Shown here piece by piece: positions 16,781 through 25,223 of a DNA stretch of 64,000 bases. Location: the NCBI GenBank assembly GCA_947302175.1, contig CAMYVB010000003.1, positions 62,001-126,000 on the forward strand. The letters run 5' to 3'. The notes under the pieces were generated by a model that saw only the letters and a program-made list of their open reading frames with translations, was not told the origin of the DNA and did not search any database. How positions within the stretch are numbered: position 1 is the first letter of the stretch; every line of letters starts with the position of its first letter. The position numbers and the translations under genes are program-made. This DNA comes from an uncultured Bacteroidales bacterium (GTDB lineage Bacteria; Bacteroidota; Bacteroidia; Bacteroidales; UBA932).

Positions 16781-17152
16781 ATGCGTAAAGCATTCCTACT
16801 TTCTTCTTGCGTATTTCTCCTTCTCTCATGCGGGCACAAGGACCCGCATGAGGGAAGTTCTGAAATCGCTATCTCCCGCGCGCTGGAGCGTGCCATCGAA
16901 ATGGGAGAAAAGTATGTGGCCGACCGGGAACTGATTGAAAACGTTGCTTTGACAAAGGGAACGGATGCTGCCTGCAAACTGTACGATGAGCTGCATCATC
17001 GAGCCAATTATGAGGCATTCTGGAACTATCTGGAAGAGGCGGATCGCATATGGTGGCAGATTCCCGACTCACTTCGGAGACAGGAAGTCGTCACGCACAT
17101 GATGTCCTATGTGAATCGTATTATCACATTAGCAGAAGACGTATTACCATGA
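16781..17152 (+). CDS. Small lipoprotein of unknown function
   Basis: 123 aa. N-terminus MRKAFLLSSCVFLLLSCGHKD with lipobox LLSC. The remainder is charged and helical-looking and fits no family I know. Its stop overlaps the start of the PBP-like gene (ATGA at 17149-17152), so the two are translationally coupled and may act together. Confidence 0.75.
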   Translation: MRKAFLLSSCVFLLLSCGHKDPHEGSSEIAISRALERAIEMGEKYVADRELIENVALTKGTDAACKLYDELHHRANYEAFWNYLEEADRIWWQIPDSLRRQEVVTHMMSYVNRIITLAEDVLP

Positions 17153-18930
17153 ACAAAGCCGTAAAAATAAGCCTGATTTCAGCCTGCGCCCTACTGGTTA
17201 CCGGCATACTTGGCATAGTCATTTGCCAGCGGATAGCCCGTTGGCGTTTTATCCGTTCCATGGACGAGGAGGTACACTACACACTTGAAGCACCCCGTGG
17301 TGATATTTACGATATGAACGGTGAAATCATTGCCACCAGTACCATGGTATATGATGTTCACCTGGACTGTGCCCTTATCCAGAGTGAGGCGGAATGGAAG
17401 GAGAAAACGCTTGAACTGGCTCCCAGGCTGGCTACATTGCTTCCTGAAAGGGGTGCCGCCGAGTGGTGGGATTATTTGCAGGATGGCAGGCATCAGAATA
17501 AGCGTTATCTGAATATCGTCAAAAGGATTACTCCCGAAATGAAGGATTCTCTGGCGCAGCTACCTATCTTCGACATGAAACAGTTTGAGGGTGGTGCCAT
17601 CTATACATCCTATGAGGTTAGGGTTTATCCTTACGACTCGCTGGCCAGACGGGCAATTGGCTATGTGCATCCTTCCGGAGACCCTCGAGTTGGTCTTGAA
17701 GGGAAATACGACCTCTTCCTGCATGGCACGGATGGGTACCGGGTTCTGACGTATAATCGGACCGATGAGAAGAGACACAAGAAAGAGACGCTCCGGAAAG
17801 AAGCTATCCGCGGATCTGACGTATACACAACTCTGTCTATGCCTGTCCAGGCGGCAGCAGATTCCGCCCTTCGAGCAATTTTGAACGAGGATGAAGATTT
17901 GGAGTCTGGTTGCCTCATATTGATGGATGTCCATACGGGTGCTATACGGGCCATGGTGAATTTGTCAAAGGGGAGACGAGATATTGATTCTGGAAAAGCT
18001 TGGGAACGGTATAACTGTGCCATCGCTTCTTCTTATGAACCGGGCGAGGTATTACAGACCATGACGCTGGCGTCTGTCCTGCGGGATCGTTATATCCATT
18101 CCCTGGATGAAACAGTTGAGACAAATCACGGTATTCTTCCAGACTATCCGCAGGATGTACATCTTCTTGACTATGAACGGTCCAACAGGACAGACTGCAT
18201 TTCAGTAAAGGAGGGGCTCGCGCTGTCTTCTAAGTATGTCTTTGGTAAGCTGGCTACGGACTCCTATGCCGAAAGCACGCAGTATTTTACGGAGGGAATC
18301 CGGTCCTGGTGCTTGCCGGAGGCATTCTCATATGACTTTGATGTGGTGGGTTTCCGGCCTGTGGATATTACCAATCCAAAGGGTTATTACTGGAAGAACA
18401 GTACACTTCCATCGGTAGCCAACGGTCATGCTCTTGTGATGACGCCGCTGGATATCCTCTCTTTCTACAACACCATTGCCAACCGCGGCACTATGGTACA
18501 GCCATACTTGGTGGAAACCTTGCAAAAGGGTAAAGAAACCACCTTCAAGCATACGACACGTGTGTTGAAAGAGCATGCGATGACTGCTGCCGTGACAGAT
18601 ACCTTGACAAAGGCGCTACGATATGTAACCACGGAAGGGACTGGTCGCAGACAGTTATATGACGCAAATGTGGCAGTTGCCGGAAAGACTGGTACGGCCC
18701 GGCAGATTCTGAATCCCTATGATGAAAAGGGCCTTGCCGCCGACCCCTATCGTGACAACGAAGGGCGTCATAAAACGGCGGCCACATATGCTGGTTTCTT
18801 CCCGGCCGAAGCGCCTCAATACAGCGTAATCTGCGTCCTATACTCCTATCCGTCAAGGAAGACCTATTTTGGCGGAACATATCCTGCTATGGCGGTAAGG
18901 GCGCTTGTGGACCGGATAAGTGATAAATAA
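17149..18930 (+). CDS. FtsI-like penicillin-binding protein homologue lacking the catalytic Ser and Lys
   Basis: 593 aa from ATG at 17149, overlapping the previous stop as ATGA. N-terminal membrane helix (about 5-25), then the class B PBP dimerisation region starting EAPRGDIYDMNGEIIATS. The transpeptidase part is recognisable, but the SxxK active site seen in FtsI as EPGSTFK reads EPGEVLQ here, so the acylated Ser is Glu300 and the Lys is Gln303. The SxN motif reads SSK (360-362). Only the KTG box survives (Lys513, AGKTGTARQ). The protein cannot act as a normal transpeptidase or bind beta-lactam covalently. It may be a scaffold or a regulator of the real FtsI. The frame is intact over its full length, so it is not a decaying gene. 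Confidence 0.85.
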   Translation: MNKAVKISLISACALLVTGILGIVICQRIARWRFIRSMDEEVHYTLEAPRGDIYDMNGEIIATSTMVYDVHLDCALIQSEAEWKEKTLELAPRLATLLPERGAAEWWDYLQDGRHQNKRYLNIVKRITPEMKDSLAQLPIFDMKQFEGGAIYTSYEVRVYPYDSLARRAIGYVHPSGDPRVGLEGKYDLFLHGTDGYRVLTYNRTDEKRHKKETLRKEAIRGSDVYTTLSMPVQAAADSALRAILNEDEDLESGCLILMDVHTGAIRAMVNLSKGRRDIDSGKAWERYNCAIASSYEPGEVLQTMTLASVLRDRYIHSLDETVETNHGILPDYPQDVHLLDYERSNRTDCISVKEGLALSSKYVFGKLATDSYAESTQYFTEGIRSWCLPEAFSYDFDVVGFRPVDITNPKGYYWKNSTLPSVANGHALVMTPLDILSFYNTIANRGTMVQPYLVETLQKGKETTFKHTTRVLKEHAMTAAVTDTLTKALRYVTTEGTGRRQLYDANVAVAGKTGTARQILNPYDEKGLAADPYRDNEGRHKTAATYAGFFPAEAPQYSVICVLYSYPSRKTYFGGTYPAMAVRALVDRISDK

Positions 18931-18984
18931 TATGTTGAGAATCGGTAAAAAGCCGTATATTTAAGTTTTGAAACTCATCTAATA

Positions 18985-19560
18985 ATGTATGTTGATCGTC
19001 TCATAAAAGCAAAAATCCCTGACATCGCTGCAGTGTACGGCGGTGTCAGGGGGCGCACGATGTCATCCAAACATCAGCGTTATGCTTGGCCTGCACTGGT
19101 TGAAGCCGGCGTTAAAACCGTTATTGATCTCCGTGCGGCCGACAAGTCCGACCGGCTACCGGAATTGTGCGCGGAATATGGGGTGCATTTCTTCCATTAC
19201 CCGGTAGACAATGACCGGGAAACCATCGTCTCCATGGTGGAGAAGTTCCCTGATTTCTGCCAGCTCATTGATGATGGCGATTTCTATATCGCCTGTGCTA
19301 TGGGACTTCATAGGACAGATACGGCGCTTTTCACCTATTGGATGTTCTATGCGGCCGATCATGGAAAAGCCCAGCCGGAGTTGCATGGATACCTTCGCGA
19401 GAAGGGGCTCACGACCGATAAGATGATGCGTATTATCAACGCTTTCTACAAGGCTGATACAGAGAAGTATGGGAAGGAGATTATTCCGGAAGATGTTTTC
19501 AAAGCCCGGAAGAAAATGATTGCCGAGGCCTGGAGGGGATTAGCAACTTACGTCAAATAA
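18985..19560 (+). CDS. Dual-specificity/tyrosine phosphatase-like protein
   Basis: 191 aa. The CX5R phosphatase loop reads ACAMGLHRT, with Cys104 and Arg110. The N-terminal pattern (VYGGVRGRTM, VKTVIDLRAADKSD, GVHFFHYPVDND) is that of bacterial DSP-like phosphatases. It could dephosphorylate phosphotyrosine or phosphoserine/threonine, or another substrate such as an RNA 5' end, which this superfamily also uses. A second gene at 21064 is a close relative. Confidence 0.78.
   Translation: MYVDRLIKAKIPDIAAVYGGVRGRTMSSKHQRYAWPALVEAGVKTVIDLRAADKSDRLPELCAEYGVHFFHYPVDNDRETIVSMVEKFPDFCQLIDDGDFYIACAMGLHRTDTALFTYWMFYAADHGKAQPELHGYLREKGLTTDKMMRIINAFYKADTEKYGKEIIPEDVFKARKKMIAEAWRGLATYVK
19014..19214 (+). 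repeat. Direct repeat, copy 1 (PTP gene 5' segment)
   Basis: This 201-bp stretch matches 21093-21293 with four mismatches by eye, the first 96 bases or so being identical. Beyond both ends the two genes diverge much more. It covers the first third of both PTP-like genes. Confidence 0.85.
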
Positions 19561-19588
19561 TCTCAAATAATCAATATCTTACGAAACC

Positions 19589-19987
19589 ATGTCAACACAG
19601 AAGATTTCATTTCAAGATGAAAGGGCTTTAAGCTACGTGAGAACTGCAGCTGAATCCCTGTTGGAAAAGGGGCGGATTATGATAGAGGGTCTTCCGGAAA
19701 CTATGCAAAAGAGCGGACAAGCGGTCAATGCCAGTATCAAAGACGTGTTTTCGGAATGCGATTTCCATTTCGCCTTGTACGTGGAAAAGGATTTGAGCCG
19801 TCCTGGAAGGTTGTTCCTGGGTGTGTCTGCTCTTTGCTCTCTGATGTGCGTGAGTGCGTCTTCATATTATTACAACAGTGATAATTCAGGGATACTCAAA
19901 TACCTGACAACGGGAATGACCATAGATGAATTGACCAACACGTTATACGACTTAATGAAAACTGTATATAGACATGTGATGGAGTAG
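19589..19987 (+). CDS. Protein of unknown function
   Basis: 132 aa. No recognised family. N-terminal half charged and helical; a short hydrophobic stretch lies at about 75-90 (LFLGVSALCSLMCVSASSYYY) but is marginal as a membrane helix. It follows the PTP-like gene by 28 bp, so the two may be cotranscribed. Confidence 0.6.
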   Translation: MSTQKISFQDERALSYVRTAAESLLEKGRIMIEGLPETMQKSGQAVNASIKDVFSECDFHFALYVEKDLSRPGRLFLGVSALCSLMCVSASSYYYNSDNSGILKYLTTGMTIDELTNTLYDLMKTVYRHVME

Positions 19988-20036
19988 AAATCGAATTCAT
20001 CTTGGCTCATCCTTGTTTTTGACATTCTTGTAGAAT

Positions 20037-20289
20037 GATATCCATTCGTTTGGAAGAGGTTTCAAGGCACGGAAGAGAATGATTGCCGATGCTGTGTTGG
20101 ACGAATACTTCGATGAAGAAGATGACATTACGCCCCAGGATGTCGGCCTCATCCTCTGGGCGCTGGGGGAAGCTTGGCCTGACCGGAACCATCATCCGGC
20201 TGAATCCGACGTTGGAAAAACTCCAGAAGAAGGAGGAGGAGGAATACCACAGAATGATTTGGGATGATATTGGCCCCGATGAATTCTAG
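20037..20289 (+). pseudogene. Frameshifted remnant of a third PTP-family gene
   Basis: Reading from 20037 gives GFKARKRMIADAVLDEYFD, matching the C-terminal VFKARKKMIAEAWRG of the 18985 gene and AFKARKKMIADTWRG of the 21064 gene. The protein-like reading then moves to another frame near 20165, continuing as LTGTIIRLNPTLEKLQ to a stop at 20287-20289. The phosphatase domain itself is gone. An independent short ORF cannot be ruled out for the second half. Confidence 0.6.
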
Positions 20290-20368
20290 TTATTCGCGTT
20301 TTGACGGTTAAGTCATTTGCGTGGCATCTAGTTATTTACTATTTTTATCCCATAAACTAATCATATAA

Positions 20369-20815
20369 ATGAATGTGGATTTCAATTTTACATCTGAAGA
20401 ACTAGATGGTATTACCTTGAAACGTAATTCGGAAGCAGCCAATCAAGAGATAAGGAGTGTTATCTTGGAGTGGATAAATCAAGATTTTCAGAATAACAAA
20501 GACTTCTTTTTAGATTATTTTTGGCAAATTTGTCAAATGACGCTAAATAATGAAGCGATTGTTAAGTATAATTTCCCTGAAGGAATTGACGACAACGCAC
20601 GATCGAAGGTGAAAACAAGCCTCATTGAGCGTCTCCATTCTTGGATCCAGGATGATAATGTTAAATTAACGCTATACCTTGAATTCGTGGTATCTTCATT
20701 CGCTGGGATGGTTCAACTTGCTCAGAACGGTCAGCTCGGTCAAGTAACGACTGGTGGACAAGTGGCTGAACTCTATGTTAAAAAGTATATTGAGCAGGAG
20801 AAAATGGAGGACTAA
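20369..20815 (+). CDS. Protein of unknown function, AT-rich
   Basis: 148 aa, probably all-helical and soluble. No family recognised. Codon use is distinctly AT-rich compared with the PTP genes around it, suggesting separate acquisition. A DNA stretch lacking other genes follows, with a pseudogene fragment at 20886. Confidence 0.6.
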   Translation: MNVDFNFTSEELDGITLKRNSEAANQEIRSVILEWINQDFQNNKDFFLDYFWQICQMTLNNEAIVKYNFPEGIDDNARSKVKTSLIERLHSWIQDDNVKLTLYLEFVVSSFAGMVQLAQNGQLGQVTTGGQVAELYVKKYIEQEKMED

Positions 20816-20885
20816 CCATGTCTTTCTTACCGCATTCTCGCTTTAATCATATCTATCCCATTCATTGTCACCACAAGATTTATGA

Positions 20886-20984
20886 CAAGTCAACTCCGAA
20901 GGCCGCTACAATATGGGCGATGACGATTTTGGAATGAAGGATGACGAATTGATTGAGCCATTGACCGGCAGAGTAGAGTTTTAA
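20886..20984 (+). pseudogene. C-terminal fragment of a paralogue of the gene at 25224-25766
   Basis: Starting after a TGA at 20883-20885, the frame reads QVNSEGRYNMGDDDFGMKDD and continues to a stop at 20982-20984. The unknown protein at 25224 has WQINPDGRYYMDDDGFGMTDD at the matching place. Only about 33 codons remain, with no start. Confidence 0.65.
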
Positions 20985-21063
20985 AAAGTAAAGATTTGGT
21001 TATTTATGTGTTCGAAATCCACGGAAAACCAGTACTTTGGTCGTGGTAAACCATAGTAATCGA

Positions 21064-22485
21064 ATGAACATAGGTCGTCTCATACAAGCCCGAATCCCTG
21101 ACATCGCTGCAGTGTACGGCGGTGTCAGGGGGCGCACGATGTCATCCAAACATCAGCGTTATGCTTGGCCTGCACTGGTTGAAGCCGGAGTCAAAACCGT
21201 TATTGATCTCCGTGCGGCCGACAAGTCCGACCGGCTACCGAAATTGTGCGCGGAATATGGGGTGCATTTCTTCCATTACCCGGTGGACAATGATTGGAAA
21301 ACCATTACTTCTATGGTGGAGACGTTCCCGGAATTCTGCCAGTTCATTGATGAAGGTGATTTCTATATAGCCTGTTCTACTGGGCTTCACAGGACGGATA
21401 CGGCGCTTTTAATCTATTGGATGTTTTACGCGGCCGATAGGGGCCTGGCCCAGCCGGAGTTGCATGGATACCTCCGTGCGAAGGGAATAACGGCCGACAC
21501 AATGATGAGGATTATCAGTTCTTTTTATAAAGTCGGTTCAGAGAAATGCGGAAAAGTTATTATCCCGGGAGATGCTTTCAAAGCGAGAAAGAAAATGATC
21601 GCCGATACTTGGAGGGGGATGTCCGTTATTGATAGTCTGTGTGTGTTCGGAAGGAATCAAGATAATATTTATCGGTATTTTAGTGGGGAAAAACACTATG
21701 GGAAGCTATTGACACCAGATGACTACTTTAGGCTATTTCCTGTTCTCGAGAATTGTTGGGGGAAGGGGAAAGGGTTCTGTGTAGTTAAGGATGCATTACA
21801 TCTGAAGTCTTTATTAGACGGACATTCGTATATAAAGAATGCAGTTGATGAATCGTTGAGGATCATCTATCGAGAGATGACAATTAAAGGTGTCGAAGCT
21901 CATGAGGTGTTTGGAAGTCAGATTCTGGTTGAACGTTATTTCGTACATCTGTTAAAGGCGTTATGCGAGATATATCCAGATTCTTTGTACATAGAAGTAC
22001 TGGGACAAGTGACATTTAGGGAACGAGTCATTAATAATGTTGAAATACTGGGGAGAAAGAGTCCGGAAAAAGCCGATATATTCTTGCTGGAGATTTGCTA
22101 CAAGTTGATTACATATAATATTAGTCATCGCGAATTCGAGCAATCATTATTCTATGTGCTGCCAACTTTTTTCCCTGCAGAGTGGTTAGAGGATGATTTT
22201 TACAGAACGGTGAATCATTATCTGGAAAGTGATTGTATTCTGCCGCAGATGAAAAAGATAGTAAGCGTTATCAGTTCTTGTACTTACGCTATCCCCAGAA
22301 CATCGTGGGATGTGGAAACTACTTTTAGTGAAACAGACGGATTGATAATATCAGATACCTTTGTGGAGTTCTTTTGTCGCTTAGTAAGACAGTTGTATTT
22401 CATTTCTCAAGATCCGGACTACGCAATAGTTCTCAAAGAGAATGGTTGGTATGACGAGTTTTGCCGCTATGGGGCATATGTCTAG
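21064..22485 (+). CDS. PTP-like phosphatase fused to a C-terminal domain of unknown function
   Basis: 473 aa from ATG at 21064, aligned with the start of the shorter paralogue (MNIGRLIQARIPDIAAV versus MYVDRLIKAKIPDIAAV). Residues 1-190 are the DSP-like phosphatase with the loop ACSTGLHRT (CX5R intact). Residues about 195-473 are a helical domain I do not recognise; this half is more AT-rich at the DNA level than the first half, as if joined from another source. Downstream lies the RNA-repair-like operon after a 143-bp gap. Confidence 0.75.
   Translation: MNIGRLIQARIPDIAAVYGGVRGRTMSSKHQRYAWPALVEAGVKTVIDLRAADKSDRLPKLCAEYGVHFFHYPVDNDWKTITSMVETFPEFCQFIDEGDFYIACSTGLHRTDTALLIYWMFYAADRGLAQPELHGYLRAKGITADTMMRIISSFYKVGSEKCGKVIIPGDAFKARKKMIADTWRGMSVIDSLCVFGRNQDNIYRYFSGEKHYGKLLTPDDYFRLFPVLENCWGKGKGFCVVKDALHLKSLLDGHSYIKNAVDESLRIIYREMTIKGVEAHEVFGSQILVERYFVHLLKALCEIYPDSLYIEVLGQVTFRERVINNVEILGRKSPEKADIFLLEICYKLITYNISHREFEQSLFYVLPTFFPAEWLEDDFYRTVNHYLESDCILPQMKKIVSVISSCTYAIPRTSWDVETTFSETDGLIISDTFVEFFCRLVRQLYFISQDPDYAIVLKENGWYDEFCRYGAYV
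21093..21293 (+). repeat. Direct repeat, copy 2 (PTP gene 5' segment)
   Basis: Second copy of the 201-bp segment at 19014-19214, offset 2079 bp, four mismatches by eye. Points to recent duplication or gene conversion. Confidence 0.85.
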
Positions 22486-22628
22486 ACAAAAAAGGAATCA
22501 ATTAGGGTATTTTGATTTGAATTTCAGAAAGTTGAAACAGGATGAGATGATTGTGATAGACTGTCCTTTAAAAATGTTCTATAAAAAGGGGGAAAGGTCT
22601 CTTTATAAACTAAACCCTATTGTGTTTA

Positions 22629-23258
22629 ATGGATTGCAACTATCATACCCGCATTGCGGAAGCCTATGTCCGGGGATATTGCCTCCGGAATGGGCTTCCC
22701 GTACCTGAAGATGTGCTTGCCTATGGCCAGAAAGAAGGCCTCAAGTTGCATTACTTCAAGGAAAAGGAAGATCTTCCCCGTGTGCAGGTGGTGCTAGGCT
22801 TCCTGCGTGGGATCCAGTTCGACTCCATTCTGGATGTCGGAAGCGGCCGCGGGGTTTTCCTGCTGCCACTGCTGCGGGATTTTCCGAATAAGGAAATCAC
22901 ATCTGTAGATATCCTCCCTCACCGCGTAGAACTGTGGAAAGATGTCGAGGCCGGGGGCATCGGGAACCTGCATCCCCTGCTTGAAAGCATTTGCGAAAGC
23001 ACGATGCCAGACAAGTGCGTGGATGTTGTGACGATGCTGGAAGTTCTGGAACATATCCCGGATGCGGAAGCGGCGGCCCGGCAGGCGATGCGCCTTGCCC
23101 GCCAGTACGTGCTGGTAACTGTCCCTTCCAAGCCTGATGACAACCCGGAACACATCCATCTGTTTTCAAACGACGACCTGGCCCGATTATTCACCGGAGC
23201 CAGATGGGTCAAATTCGGCGGTGTCCTGAATCACCGCTTTGCCATAATTGCAATATGA
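22629..23258 (+). CDS. Class I SAM-dependent methyltransferase in RNA-repair-like operon
   Basis: 209 aa from ATG at 22629 (an in-frame ATG at 22620 is also possible). Rossmann methyltransferase motifs: ILDVGSGRGVFLLPLL (motif I, about 65-80), ITSVDILPHR (motif II), VVTMLEVLEHIPD (motif IV). The LEVLEH and VTVPS stretches resemble the core of Hen1 RNA-end methyltransferases, although the Hen1 metal-binding signature is not clearly present. The stop overlaps the ligase start (ATGA at 23255). Likely role, by neighbours, is methylation of an RNA end or repaired junction; a generic small-molecule methyltransferase remains possible. Confidence 0.78.
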   Translation: MDCNYHTRIAEAYVRGYCLRNGLPVPEDVLAYGQKEGLKLHYFKEKEDLPRVQVVLGFLRGIQFDSILDVGSGRGVFLLPLLRDFPNKEITSVDILPHRVELWKDVEAGGIGNLHPLLESICESTMPDKCVDVVTMLEVLEHIPDAEAAARQAMRLARQYVLVTVPSKPDDNPEHIHLFSNDDLARLFTGARWVKFGGVLNHRFAIIAI

Positions 23259-24064
23259 CAGATATCGAGATAAAGAAATATCCTCGGACGCCCCATTTGG
23301 AGGGCTCCCGCCTACAGCCCGGGGACGAGGACCTGAGACAAGTTCCCTTTTCAGCCATCAAGGGAAAACACATCGTCATCGAGGAAAAGGTGGACGGGGC
23401 CAATACTGCAATTTCTTTAAGTGATGACGGTAATCTGCTGCTTCAGAATAGGGGACACTATCTTACCGGCGGTTATCGTGAACGGCACTATGAGTTCATG
23501 AAGCAGTGGGCGGCCGTACACAGGGAGCTCTTCCGCGAAATACTGGGATGCCGATATATCATGTACGGGGAGTGGCTTTATGCCAAACACACCGTCTACT
23601 ACAACTGCCTGCCGCATTATTTCATGGAGTTTGATATCTTCGACCGGGATGAGGGCGTATTCCTGGATACACCGTCCCGACATAAGATTACAGAACGATT
23701 GCCGATTTGCTCCGTCCCCGTGCTGGCCGAAGGCTGCTTTTCAACAAAGGATGATGTCCTGAAGTATTTGGGCCAGTCCCTGTACATTGCAGGAGACCAT
23801 ATGGCCGACCTCCGGGAGAAATCCCTTGCCCAGGGGCTGGATGCCGACCGGGTAATCGCTGAGACGGATTCATCCAATCTGATGGAAGGCCTGTACATCA
23901 AGGTGGAAGAGAACGGAACCGTCGTGGACCGGATGAAGTTTGTCCGTCGTTCCTTCCTGCAGGCGGTGGATCAGTCCGGCTCTCATTGGCTGGACCGTCC
24001 CATCGTCCCCAACGGCCTGCGGGTCCCCATCGAAGAATTGTATAATCCCAATTACCATGGATAG
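23255..24064 (+). CDS. T4 Rnl2-like RNA ligase
   Basis: 269 aa from ATG at 23255, which overlaps the previous stop. Nucleotidyltransferase motifs are in order: motif I EEKVDGAN with the adenylated Lys45, motif III IMYGEWLYAKH, motif IIIa YFMEFDIFD, motif IV EGLYIKVE and motif V RMKFVRRSF. This is the RNA ligase/Rnl2 adenylyltransferase domain; it joins 3'-OH and 5'-phosphate RNA ends using ATP. The HD-kinase gene overlaps its last 8 bp. The pairing with an end-healing enzyme points to repair of cleaved tRNA or other RNA. Confidence 0.9.
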   Translation: MTDIEIKKYPRTPHLEGSRLQPGDEDLRQVPFSAIKGKHIVIEEKVDGANTAISLSDDGNLLLQNRGHYLTGGYRERHYEFMKQWAAVHRELFREILGCRYIMYGEWLYAKHTVYYNCLPHYFMEFDIFDRDEGVFLDTPSRHKITERLPICSVPVLAEGCFSTKDDVLKYLGQSLYIAGDHMADLREKSLAQGLDADRVIAETDSSNLMEGLYIKVEENGTVVDRMKFVRRSFLQAVDQSGSHWLDRPIVPNGLRVPIEELYNPNYHG

Positions 24065-25211
24065 ACTCATTGCCATCGTCCCTAAGGAAATCCAGATTGA
24101 CTGGCCGCTTATCGAGCGGACGGTGATGGCTCCGTTTGTCGATGACTTGCGGAATACGCCCCAGACACAGCGTTGGCACGGTGAAGGCGACGTATGGACT
24201 CATACGAAGATGGTATGCGAGGTGCTGGTGAAGTTGGACGGTTTTCAGAACTTGCCGGGGCACCAGCGGCAGGAAGTTTTTCTGGCAACGCTGTTTCATG
24301 ATATCGGCAAGCCTGCAGTGACCAGATTTGAGGACGGGCATTACACCACAAAGGGACATGCCAGGCGTGGCGCACAAATGGTGCGAGCCCTGCTCTGGAA
24401 GGAGTATAACATGGCTGGTGACCCAGATAAGCGTTCTTTCCGCGAGACGGTGTGCTCACTCATCCAGCATCATGCTCTGCCGCTGCATATTGTGGAATCT
24501 CCTTACGAAGAGCCGCACTTCCGCTCCATCGCCGCGGAGGCCGAACTGTCCGGGGACTACACTTGGGAACTCCAGTGCCTGGTCACGGAGGCCGATGTGC
24601 GCGGCCGTATTGCCGATGACGCTCCGCAGCTCGTTCAGGACATAGAATACTGCCGCCTCCGCGCACTGGAGCTAGGTTGCTATACTGGGCCTTATGCTTT
24701 CCCGGATGCGCACACCCGCTATCGGTACTTGGACGGACATCCCATAAGTCCGGACTATCCCTTTTTCAACGAGACTTGGGGCGAAGTCATCGTCATTTGC
24801 GGTCTTCCGGGAACAGGAAAGGACACCTTTGCAGAGAGGAATTATCCAGGCCTGCCGGTGGTTTCACTTGATGATATCAGAAATGATTTGGATATTCTGC
24901 CGACGGAGAATCAAGGTCCTGTAGCCCAGAAAGCCATTGAGCAGGCCAAGGGTTTCCTGCGTGCCCATCAGCCATTTGTCTGGAACGCGACTAATCTTAC
25001 GCGGATGACCCGGGCCCGGATTCAAAACCTGTGCTTGGATTACAAGGCAACCGTCAGGATTGTTTTCTTGGAGACATCCTGGGAAGAGAACTTGCGCCGC
25101 AATGCTACCCGCACGGCCATGGTGCCGCCTGCCGTCATCGAACGGATGCTCGGCAAAGTGGAGATGCCATACCCGCAAGAGGCGGATAATGTTGAATGGA
25201 AATGTATTTGA
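24057..25211 (+). CDS. HD phosphohydrolase-polynucleotide kinase fusion (RNA end healing)
   Basis: 384 aa from ATG at 24057. The N-terminal half is an HD domain: His49 (VWTHTKM), the FHDIGKP doublet near 80-86, then HARRG and IQHHALP histidines. The C-terminal part has a Walker A loop GLPGTGKDT (249-257) and the LDDIRND, NATN and LRRN stretches of the T4 Pnkp-like kinase family. Such HD-kinase fusions would remove a 3' or cyclic phosphate and add a 5' phosphate, making ends fit for the ligase encoded just upstream. T4 Pnkp uses a HAD-type phosphatase instead; this layout is the HD variant found in bacterial RNA-repair operons. Confidence 0.88.
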   Translation: MDRLIAIVPKEIQIDWPLIERTVMAPFVDDLRNTPQTQRWHGEGDVWTHTKMVCEVLVKLDGFQNLPGHQRQEVFLATLFHDIGKPAVTRFEDGHYTTKGHARRGAQMVRALLWKEYNMAGDPDKRSFRETVCSLIQHHALPLHIVESPYEEPHFRSIAAEAELSGDYTWELQCLVTEADVRGRIADDAPQLVQDIEYCRLRALELGCYTGPYAFPDAHTRYRYLDGHPISPDYPFFNETWGEVIVICGLPGTGKDTFAERNYPGLPVVSLDDIRNDLDILPTENQGPVAQKAIEQAKGFLRAHQPFVWNATNLTRMTRARIQNLCLDYKATVRIVFLETSWEENLRRNATRTAMVPPAVIERMLGKVEMPYPQEADNVEWKCI

Positions 25212-25223
25212 TTATATGGAGTT

